From the NCBI GenBank assembly GCA_963825315.1, contig CAWGST010000002.1, positions 62,001 through 126,000 on the forward strand: 64,000 bases of DNA. Reading direction: 5' to 3'. Below the pieces are notes generated by a model. The model saw only the letters and a program-made list of their open reading frames with translations, was not told where the DNA came from and did not search any database. Position numbers and translations under genes: made by a program. Positions 52,532-59,637 of this stretch are shown piece after piece. Each line of letters opens with the position of its first letter. Position 1 is the stretch's first letter. The DNA is from DASRLE01 sp963825315. GTDB lineage: Bacteria; Verrucomicrobiota; Verrucomicrobiia; Limisphaerales; Palsa-1400.

Positions 52532-53857
52532 TTGAAAGCACTCATTTCGCTCAACAAGAGGACCGAACGCGTCTTCCTCATCGGTTTGGAACTCAAATCC
52601 GCGTCGGGTTGGGCCATGCGCGAATCCCTGGACGAGCTGGCCGAATTGGCCGTCACCGCGGGCGGCGCTGTCATCGGCAACGGCAGCCAGAAGCTGGAGT
52701 CGCCCGTCGCCGGAACTTTCATTGGCACCGGCAAAGCGGCGGAATTTGCCCGGTTCTGCGCGGCCAACGATGTGGATACGGTCGTCTTCGACGATGAACT
52801 TTCCCCCGCGCAAAGCCGCAATCTGGAAAAGGTTTTTGGCTGCAAGGTTCTGGACCGCACCGCGCTGATTCTTGACATCTTCGCGCAACGCGCCCAATCG
52901 CGCGAAGGCAAACTGCAGGTGGAATTGGCTCAATTGCAGCACTTGCTGCCGCGCCTGACCCGCTTTTGGGGCCATCTTTCCCGCCAATCCGGCGGCATCG
53001 GCATGCGCGGCGGCGAAGGCGAGTCGCAACTGGAATCCGACCGCCGCCGCGTGCAGGAGCGGATCGAAAAAATTACCGAAGACCTTCAAGCCGTGCGGCG
53101 GCAGCGCGCCACCCAGCGCAGCGGACGGCAGCGCAACCTCTGGCCGCTGGCCTCGATCGTGGGCTACACCAACGCCGGCAAATCCACCCTGCTCAACGCC
53201 CTGACCGGCGCGGCCGTGCTGGCCGAAGACAAACTGTTTGCCACCCTGGACCCGGCCACGCGCCGCCTGCGCCTGCCGACCAACCAAAACGTCTTCTTGA
53301 CGGACACCGTCGGTTTCATCCGCAAACTGCCGCACGGCCTGGTGGAGGCCTTCAAGGCGACATTGGAAGAAGTGGTCCAGGCCGAATTGCTCCTGCATGT
53401 GGTCGATGTGAGCCATCCGCAAGCCGCCGAACAGATCGTTGCTGTCAATACTGTGCTCCAGGAAATTGGGGCGGGCGGCAAGCCGACCCTCATGGTCTTC
53501 AACAAAATCGACCTTTTCGGCGGCAACGGCCTGCTGCAAAAATACCTCGATCAATTTCCCAAGGCCGTCGCGGTTTCGGCCAGCACCGGCCAGGGCATCC
53601 CGGCCTTGATCCAGGAATTGGGCACGCAACTGCGTCCCATCCGCGAATTTGTCGAATTGCGCGTGCCGCATGGCGACTCAGCCGTCATTGCCCGCCTGCA
53701 TCAAGTGGCCCAAGTCACCGAGCGCGACTATGAAGGGGCCGAGGCGCGCTTCAAAGCGCGCATCCCGCCGCATTTCCACGCGGAGTTTGCGCCCTACATC
53801 GTGCGGCATCTGCAAAACGGCAAGCCCGCCCGATCCCGCGCCGCAACGGAGCGTTGA
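52532..53857 (+). CDS. hflX: GTPase HflX
   Basis: HflX (441 residues) is a ribosome-splitting GTPase active under stress. The N-terminal domain carries GTFIGTGKAAEFARFCAAND and VVFDDELSPAQSRNLEKVFG, the linker helix has the family mark QLQHLLPRLTRFWGHLSRQS and GIGMRGGEGESQLESDRRRV, and the G domain has GYTNAGKSTLLNALTGA, FATLDPATRRLRLP, DTVGFIRKLPHGLVEAF and NKIDL. The frame starts with TTG at 52532, since no ATG lies in the region. The C-terminal 30 residues are basic. The regulator gene on its 3' side is convergent with a gap of 18 bases. Confidence 0.95.
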   Translation: MKALISLNKRTERVFLIGLELKSASGWAMRESLDELAELAVTAGGAVIGNGSQKLESPVAGTFIGTGKAAEFARFCAANDVDTVVFDDELSPAQSRNLEKVFGCKVLDRTALILDIFAQRAQSREGKLQVELAQLQHLLPRLTRFWGHLSRQSGGIGMRGGEGESQLESDRRRVQERIEKITEDLQAVRRQRATQRSGRQRNLWPLASIVGYTNAGKSTLLNALTGAAVLAEDKLFATLDPATRRLRLPTNQNVFLTDTVGFIRKLPHGLVEAFKATLEEVVQAELLLHVVDVSHPQAAEQIVAVNTVLQEIGAGGKPTLMVFNKIDLFGGNGLLQKYLDQFPKAVAVSASTGQGIPALIQELGTQLRPIREFVELRVPHGDSAVIARLHQVAQVTERDYEGAEARFKARIPPHFHAEFAPYIVRHLQNGKPARSRAATER

Positions 53858-53875
53858 GTGCGAGATGGCGCAGCG

Positions 53876-55522
53876 TCATTTTGAATGGCTTTTGGGTTCG
53901 ACGATGGCCTGGGGCTTGAGCAGATAGGTCAGCGCTTTGACCGCCAGCTCCATCATCAGAAATGGTTTGGCAATCAAATCATTGCCACCGGCCAGGGATG
54001 ATTGGGCGCGAACTTCAAACTTCGTCAGGCTGGTGACAAAAATAACGGGGGTCGCTTTGTTGGTGGGAAGTTTGCGCAGTTGGCCGCAGAGTTCGAAGCC
54101 GTTCAAGCCGGGCATTTCGGCATCCAGGAATATGAGGTCGAACGGGTTCTCGCGCAGCATGGCCAAGGCGGCGCGGGAGTCTTCCATGCCGATGCAGCGC
54201 AGGTTGGATTTTGCCAGAGCGACGGAAATGGTGCGGCGGGCGATGGGTTCGTCGTCCACCACCAAAATGAGCATGGATTGGGGAATGTCGCGGGGCGTTC
54301 GTTCCAGATCCTGAAAGAGCATATTGAGGCAGTCGGAAGCATGGGCAACGGTGCGCAGGACGGAATTGGTCATTTGCGCGGGCTTTTTGTGCAGGTCTTT
54401 GATCAAAGCGTCCAGAGCGCCGGAAAGGTGCGAGATGCGGCTGAAGCCGGTAATGCCGGAGAGGCTGGCCAATGAGGCAACGGAAGTTTCCAGGTCGCGC
54501 AGAAGACCGATTTGACCGGTGGTGCTTTTGCTTTTCATCAAAGCGCCGACGCGGTCGCGCAAGTCGGCTTGGATTTGGGGGGCGCGCTTGAGAAACTCCT
54601 GCCGGATTTCGAGATGAAAGGCGGCATTGCCGGAGATCCCTTCAGAACCACCGGCCGCCGGGGCATCCGTTGTCCCGGCCCAGGGAGTGGCGGAGGATGA
54701 TGGGGTCGCAGCCAAGGCCGTATTGATCGTTCCGTCCTCATTGAACGTGTACAATGAGGCGGAAGGCAACGGGGTCGCAGCCACGGCCGGAGCACCGGAG
54801 ACAAGGTCGGGTTTGGTCAGTTTCTGGGCCGAGGGGCGGGCAAAAATGGGCCGGGTGGTGTGACCCGTGCCGTCAGGGTCGGACCTGGCAAAAGTTGGCG
54901 TGGTGGTTGCGGCCGGCGCGGAGTGCTCTTTGCCAAATGTGGGCAGGGTGGAAGGCGGTTTGGGTGCGGGCTTGACCACTGGTGTCCGAGGGGCCGGGGT
55001 GGGAGGAGCGCCCGCGGCAGGCTTGGGCTTGCGCGTTATTATCTGTGTGGCCTCTTCCCATGGAGATTCGGCGGGCAGCAAACGAATCCCCTCGCCGGGC
55101 GCGTCGGGCATGTTGACCATGCCGAATTTGGCGAACGGACGAAGCACGGCGTTTTCGCCGCTCAGCATCTGTTCAATCAGTTCCAACGCGAGATTCGGCG
55201 TGCAATCCATTTTGGAAACGCACTTGGTCGCCCCGGCCGTCCAGGCTTCCGCGGCCAAATCAGGGCGATAAAAACTGGAGATGACCAGAATGGGGATGGA
55301 TTTGAACTCGGGCCAGGATCGAATCTGGCGAATGACTTCCACGCCATCCATTCCCGGCAACATTATATCCACCTGAACGGCATCGGGTTTAAAAGTGCCC
55401 ATTAAACTGAGCGCGGCCGTGCCTTCCTCGGCGGTTTCCACCTGATAGCCGGAAATTTCGAATTTACGGCGATAGATCGAGCGGACAATAAGCTCGTCCT
55501 CGACAATTAAGATCTTCTTCAT
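53876..55522 (-). CDS. response regulator with two receiver domains and a middle HPt-like domain
   Basis: A 548-residue protein of the phosphorelay operon. Receiver one (about 1-120) has IVEDELI, the phospho-Asp in VQVDIMLPGMDG near residue 53, and CVSKMD. A long Pro/Ala/Thr linker (about 165-300, for example KPAAGAPPTPAPRTPVVKPA) leads to a helical region at about 310-420 with HLSGALDALIKDLHKK that resembles an HPt domain. Receiver two (about 425-540) has LVVDDEPIARR, the phospho-Asp in LIFLDAEMPGLNGFEL, and the Lys of LIAKPFLM. There is no DNA-binding or enzyme domain, so it probably passes or stores phosphate. It follows the HPt gene by nine bases. Confidence 0.8.
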   Translation of the reverse strand: MKKILIVEDELIVRSIYRRKFEISGYQVETAEEGTAALSLMGTFKPDAVQVDIMLPGMDGVEVIRQIRSWPEFKSIPILVISSFYRPDLAAEAWTAGATKCVSKMDCTPNLALELIEQMLSGENAVLRPFAKFGMVNMPDAPGEGIRLLPAESPWEEATQIITRKPKPAAGAPPTPAPRTPVVKPAPKPPSTLPTFGKEHSAPAATTTPTFARSDPDGTGHTTRPIFARPSAQKLTKPDLVSGAPAVAATPLPSASLYTFNEDGTINTALAATPSSSATPWAGTTDAPAAGGSEGISGNAAFHLEIRQEFLKRAPQIQADLRDRVGALMKSKSTTGQIGLLRDLETSVASLASLSGITGFSRISHLSGALDALIKDLHKKPAQMTNSVLRTVAHASDCLNMLFQDLERTPRDIPQSMLILVVDDEPIARRTISVALAKSNLRCIGMEDSRAALAMLRENPFDLIFLDAEMPGLNGFELCGQLRKLPTNKATPVIFVTSLTKFEVRAQSSLAGGNDLIAKPFLMMELAVKALTYLLKPQAIVEPKSHSK

Positions 55523-55531
55523 CCAGTCAGA

Positions 55532-55912
55532 TCATGGGCCTTGCAATTGGCGAAGGTAATCTTGCACCGCATGGCGCAATAATTCAAGGGACGTGACTGC
55601 CTCGGCCATGGAGGCCTCCGCGCCATTCAAGTGGCCTGCTTTGGCGCCGTGTTCCATCCGGCGAAGGGAAGGAACGATGGCGGACAGGCCGCAAGCCAGA
55701 CTGGATCCGGCCAATTTATGGGCCAGGTGATTCACATCGTCAACCGCGCCGGCTTGAATGGCCTGGCCCAAGCCAGGCATGATTTGGTCCGCCTGGCCGA
55801 AATACATGTCCATCAATTGGCGCAGGAGGGCGGCATCACCATCGCAGGCGGATTGAAGCTGGTCGAAGTCGATCAACGGGGCGGGATTGGATGACGGGTC
55901 GGAGGAGTTCAA
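55532..55912 (-). CDS. histidine phosphotransfer (HPt) protein
   Basis: A 126-residue HPt domain protein. The phospho-His lies in VNHLAHKLAGSSLACGLSAI near residue 64. It shows clear similarity to the C-terminal HPt domain of the neighbouring hybrid kinase (AHKLVGASLACGMSAM), pointing to duplication. It starts with TTG at 55912, where TTGA overlaps the kinase stop. Its product should pass phosphate between the kinase and the two-receiver regulator encoded next. Confidence 0.85.
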   Translation of the reverse strand: MNSSDPSSNPAPLIDFDQLQSACDGDAALLRQLMDMYFGQADQIMPGLGQAIQAGAVDDVNHLAHKLAGSSLACGLSAIVPSLRRMEHGAKAGHLNGAEASMAEAVTSLELLRHAVQDYLRQLQGP

Positions 55913-58900
55913 TGATTTTGGTATTCTTGGACGTAAGTGCCGACTTTGTTGCGTGTCATTTCGAGATGGCGGCTGGCCTGGTCAAACAAAGCTTCGGCGT
56001 CCCCCAGCCGGCCTTCCTTGCCGCGTCTTTCCAGTTCGCGCAAGGGCAGGACCATGGCCGACATGCCGCAGGCCAGGCTGGCGCCGACGAGTTTGTGGGC
56101 GAAATGATCGACGTCTTTGGCCGAGCCGGAAGAAATGGCGCCGCGCAAGCCGTTCATCAAGTCCGTGGCTTGCGCGAAATAGAGATCGACCAATTCCTGC
56201 AACATCTTTGGGTCTTCATTGGCGGCCGCTTCGAGGCGCTCCAAATCGACCAGCGCCTCCTGTTTGGGGATGTCCGGCGCGGACGCGGCCGGGTTCAGTT
56301 CCGCTTTCTCTTTCGGTTCCTCCGGTTTGGCCGCCACAGCAGCGCAGGAGCGGACCAGCGCACCGCGCAATTCGGAATCCTTGACCGGTTTGGAAAGATA
56401 ATCATTCATGGCGGCCTGCAGGCATTTTTCGCGGTCGCCTTGCATGGCGTTGGCCGTCATGGCGATGATATAGGCGGGTTTTCCGCCTTCGGTTTGTTCG
56501 CGCAGGCGAATCTGCTGGCTGGCTTCGTAACCATCCATTTGCGGCATTTGGCAATCCATCAAAATAACGTCATAGCGCGCGCGGCGGGAGGCTTCGACGG
56601 CCTCAAGGCCGTTGGAAGCGACTTCGGCGGTAAAACCGAGCTTGCGCAATTGGGCGACGGCCACCTTCTGATTGATGAGATTGTCTTCGGCCAGCAAAAT
56701 ACGCAGGTTCTGCGGCAGGGCGGGCGCGGCAACGGCGGGGCCGCCCTGGGCGGCGCCGGACTTGTGCGGCGGGCTGCGCAGACCTGTCAAACATTCGTAG
56801 AGCCGGCCTTGCTTGACCGGTTTGACCAGGCAGGCGGCAATGCCGGCCTTTTCCAACTGTTCGTCATCCATCAACTGGCCCAGCGAAGTCAACATGATGA
56901 GCCGGATGCGGGCCAGCTTGGGGTCGGCTTTAATCACCTTGGCCAGCGTGATGCCGTTCATGCCGGGCATGTGCATGTCGAGCAAAACGACGTCAAAACG
57001 GCTTTGGGACGAATCCTGCAATTGTTCGAGGGCTTCCTGGGCCCCGGCGGCGCAGGCGGCGTGGATGCCCCAGACCTGCATTTGATCCTCCAAAATCCGG
57101 CGATTGGTGTCGTTGTCGTCCACGATGAGGACGTGCAAGTTGCCCAGGTCGCCTTGTTCGACCGGGACTTTGGCCGCGGCGTGCTGCTTCTCCAACCGGG
57201 CGGTGAACCAGAAAATCGATCCCTGGTTTGCGACACTGGTGAAACCGATCTGGCCGCCCATCATTTCAATCAACTGCTTGGAAATGGCCAGGCCCAAACC
57301 CGTGCCGCCATATCTGCGGGTGGTGGAACTGTCCGCCTGGCTGAAGACTTGGAAAAGCCGCGGTTGAACCTCGGGCGGGATGCCAATGCCGGTGTCGCGG
57401 ACTTCGAAGCGCAAATCAACGTACGTCTCCGTTTCAGCCATGTTGGCCACCGAGACAATCACTTCGCCGTACTCGGTGAATTTCACGGCGTTGCTCACCA
57501 GATTGACAAAGACTTGGCGAAGCCGTCCGGGATCGCCGCGCAATTGGATCGGAACATCGGCCAGAACGAAGCCGGCCAATTCGATATTCTTGGCCTGGGC
57601 CGTTTCGGCCAGCAATTCAAGAGAGCCTTCGATTGTTTCCTGCAAATTGAAATCAATCGTTTCGAAAATGAGCCTTTTGGATTCGACTTTGGAGAAGTCC
57701 AGCACGTCATTGATCAGTATCAACAACGATTCCGCGCTGCGCCGGATCGTTTCCGCGTATTCCCGTTGCTGTGAAGTCATGTCCGTGTCCATGAGCAAAT
57801 TGGTCATGCCGATGACCCCGTTCATCGGGGTCCGAATCTCATGGCTCATCTTGGCCAGGAACTCCCCCTTGGCCTTGACCGCGGCTTCGGCATCGGTTTT
57901 GGCGCGGCGCAATTCGTCTTCGGCCGCCTTGTATTGGCTGACGTCCTGGACGGTGCCGGCATAGCCGCCGCTTTCCTCGTTTTCACCTGCTTGATAGCGA
58001 ATGGGAGCCGTGCGGCAGGAAACCCAGTGAGTCTCGCCTTTGGGTGAGACCAGACGAAATTCCTGGGAGAACTGCTTGTGCTCGAGCAAACAGCGGCTCC
58101 ACTGTTCAAGCACCCTGGCTTTGTCTTCTTCGTGAATGGCGCGGGTCCAGCCGTCGCGCAGACTTTCGTCAAAACTCAAGCCCGATAGGGACAGCCATTG
58201 CGAGTTGCAGTAAATCCACTGGCCGGCGGTGTCGGCCAGGAAGATGCCATCGGGAGAAGATTCGCCCAGCGATCGGAACTTGGCCTCGCTTTGCTTAAGG
58301 TGGGCCTGGATGTGTTTGTACTTGATGTTCTCCTGGTGCAGGGCATCGATATGCTCGGCCACTTCCCGTTCAATGGTCTCGTGCAGAAGCTGCTGTTCGG
58401 CTTGATGGAAGGCCATGCCGGAAGTCAGGCGCAGACTTTCCCAAATCCACAGCGCCAAAATAGTGTCTTCGAACAAGACCCAGCCGGTGAACCCAACCCA
58501 GCTCCAAGGCGTGACCACCACAGCGCCAAAAACCGATTGGATCCATTGCAAACCGCCCAGAAAATGGTCCGCCGCCACCACTACCGTGGCAAAGAGCAGG
58601 ACTTTGACGTCGCGATAGCAGGCCAGGGAGGCCAGGGCGCCGAAGATAAAGAAATGGGTTTCAAAACCACCCCCGGTCAAATGGATGAACAAGGCAGGAG
58701 TGAGCATCTGGCCAAGGGCAATCGTATGGCGCGTGTAGGCGCGGCCGGGACTTCTGAGGGCAAAATAGAGAGGCAGGAGATAAATCAGCCCGGCCAGTTC
58801 CGCCGCATTCCAAACCAGCTTCCAGGGATTTTCCGTCGGCCAAATCTGGGGGGAAATCAGGGAAGCGGCGGCCATGGCGGCCAACCACTCAAAAACAATC

Positions 58901-59019
58901 AACCAGGCAAACATCCGGTCGGTCGCCTGGAATGTGTTTTTCCTTAGGGCGCGGAGTATCTTCTCGGCTCGCTCCCTGGCCGCGTTTTCGAACGTGCTTT
59001 TTTGCTCAATGGAGGTCAC
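55909..59019 (-). CDS. hybrid sensor histidine kinase
   Basis: A 1036-residue membrane kinase and first gene of the phosphorelay operon. Order: five or six membrane helices (about 35-210) forming a MASE-like sensor; a short coiled coil; a PAS domain (about 245-370, SPDGIFLADTAGQWIYCNSQ) ; the dimerisation domain with FLAKMSHEIRTPMNGVIGMT and its phospho-His; the ATPase (NLVSNAVKFTE, FEVRDTGIGIPPE, GGTGLGLAIS); receiver one with VLLDMHMPGMNG; receiver two with VILMDCQMPQMDGYEA; and a C-terminal HPt domain with DHFAHKLVGASLACGMSAM. All key residues are present. The signal sensed is unknown. Confidence 0.93.
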   Translation of the reverse strand: MTSIEQKSTFENAARERAEKILRALRKNTFQATDRMFAWLIVFEWLAAMAAASLISPQIWPTENPWKLVWNAAELAGLIYLLPLYFALRSPGRAYTRHTIALGQMLTPALFIHLTGGGFETHFFIFGALASLACYRDVKVLLFATVVVAADHFLGGLQWIQSVFGAVVVTPWSWVGFTGWVLFEDTILALWIWESLRLTSGMAFHQAEQQLLHETIEREVAEHIDALHQENIKYKHIQAHLKQSEAKFRSLGESSPDGIFLADTAGQWIYCNSQWLSLSGLSFDESLRDGWTRAIHEEDKARVLEQWSRCLLEHKQFSQEFRLVSPKGETHWVSCRTAPIRYQAGENEESGGYAGTVQDVSQYKAAEDELRRAKTDAEAAVKAKGEFLAKMSHEIRTPMNGVIGMTNLLMDTDMTSQQREYAETIRRSAESLLILINDVLDFSKVESKRLIFETIDFNLQETIEGSLELLAETAQAKNIELAGFVLADVPIQLRGDPGRLRQVFVNLVSNAVKFTEYGEVIVSVANMAETETYVDLRFEVRDTGIGIPPEVQPRLFQVFSQADSSTTRRYGGTGLGLAISKQLIEMMGGQIGFTSVANQGSIFWFTARLEKQHAAAKVPVEQGDLGNLHVLIVDDNDTNRRILEDQMQVWGIHAACAAGAQEALEQLQDSSQSRFDVVLLDMHMPGMNGITLAKVIKADPKLARIRLIMLTSLGQLMDDEQLEKAGIAACLVKPVKQGRLYECLTGLRSPPHKSGAAQGGPAVAAPALPQNLRILLAEDNLINQKVAVAQLRKLGFTAEVASNGLEAVEASRRARYDVILMDCQMPQMDGYEASQQIRLREQTEGGKPAYIIAMTANAMQGDREKCLQAAMNDYLSKPVKDSELRGALVRSCAAVAAKPEEPKEKAELNPAASAPDIPKQEALVDLERLEAAANEDPKMLQELVDLYFAQATDLMNGLRGAISSGSAKDVDHFAHKLVGASLACGMSAMVLPLRELERRGKEGRLGDAEALFDQASRHLEMTRNKVGTYVQEYQNH

Positions 59020-59084
59020 AAATGTGTCAACTGAGTCTAGTCAGGTACAGATAGCAGCACTTGGGCCTAATGGCAATACGTTTC

Positions 59085-59109
59085 CAAGTTGCTTGTTTAA
59101 AGCAACTTG
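59085..59109. repeat. hairpin CAAGTTGCTT / AAGCAACTTG
   Basis: A perfect ten-base dyad with a five-base loop, 66 bases upstream of the hybrid-kinase start on the minus strand. It could be an operator for that operon or a structured leader. Confidence 0.5.
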
Positions 59110-59115
59110 CAAATT

Positions 59116-59219
59116 CCAAGTATTGAGAAGCGCAGCGGGGCCGGATTCTCAGGCACATAAACGTCGGGGGTGCGGAGATGCCAAGTATTGAGAAGCGCAG
59201 CGGGGCCGGATTCTCAGGC
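59116..59219. repeat. 39-base perfect direct repeat, two copies
   Basis: CCAAGTATTGAGAAGCGCAG starts both copies, at 59116-59154 and 59181-59219, with 26 bases between them. The period is 65 bases. The repeated segment also has the dyad-like pair TGAGAA / TTCTCA, so each copy may fold by itself. Confidence 0.85.
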
Positions 59220-59276
59220 CGCTCAAATGCATTCCACTGACGGTTAAGCTCTTAAACGAGGAGATTATTATTAACC

Positions 59277-59515
59277 CGGCAAAACACCGCTTTTTTGCCG
59301 CTTAAATGCGCCAAAAGGCGCAAATTGCCGTCGGAAGCCTCTGCGGGATTCTCTCAAACTGCATATCTTGCTTAATATGAGGCATTTACAGCATTATTGG
59401 CATCAAACGCAATATAGTTGTCGGAATCCTTTGCAATTGGCGGGTTTGTGAGCGCCCGACTCGTGGTGAGTCTTGTTTCCGCAAAAAAAACCGGGCACCC
59501 CGGTTTGGGTTTTTA
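59277..59515 (+). ncRNA. candidate structured RNA ending in a terminator
   Basis: Three hairpins (CGGCAAAA/TTTTGCCG at 59277-59300, TGCGCC/GGCGCA at 59307-59322, GACTC/GAGTC at 59458-59472) are followed by a terminator-like stem with a T-run. Two imperfect copies of a GTCGGAAGCCTCTGC-type segment lie inside (about 59330 and 59419). No known RNA family was recognised; I checked by eye for RNase P, tmRNA and 6S features and saw none. Transcription is inferred only from the terminator. Confidence 0.35.
59488..59515 (+). terminator. rho-independent terminator
   Basis: AAACCGGG, three bases, CCCGGTTT, then GGGTTTTT; an A-run precedes it. It lies 18 bases before the copy E upstream element. Confidence 0.7.
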
Positions 59516-59532
59516 CGCGATTTTGTCGAAGT

Positions 59533-59571
59533 ATTTTCTTGTCACCCTGAAGTTGAGAATCGAATATCCCG
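59533..59571 (+). promoter_or_regulatory. upstream element shared with copy D (second occurrence)
   Basis: This segment begins ATTTTCTTGTCACCCT and matches 27002-27040 (minus strand) at 38 of 39 positions. It is 67 bases before the ATG of copy E; the 67-74 bases between element and start are also partly alike (GGGTGAC / GGGAGAC and the GCAAAATATGATC start context). Confidence 0.7.
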
Positions 59572-59637
59572 CCACGGTCTGCCATGTACCACACCTGCCG
59601 TGATGGGAGACCCATTAATGGCACAAGTCCGCAAAAT

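Larger units (their letters stand above)
59020..59637. other. intergenic stretch with repeats, hairpins and a terminator
   Basis: This 600-base gap between the divergent kinase gene and TMTC-like copy E has no credible coding frame. It holds a ten-base dyad (59085-59109), a 39-base perfect direct repeat (59116 and 59181), three further hairpins (59277, 59307, 59458), a terminator-like stem (59488-59506) and the element shared with copy D (59533). Parts are listed separately. Confidence 0.7.

Noticed and set aside
55891..57774. A 627-codon plus-strand frame opposite the hybrid kinase
   Set aside because: Shadow of the kinase; Gly/Gln/His-rich antisense composition.
59403..59624. A 73-codon minus-strand frame in the structured intergenic block
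   Set aside because: It crosses the terminator hairpin and the shared upstream element and has no coding character.
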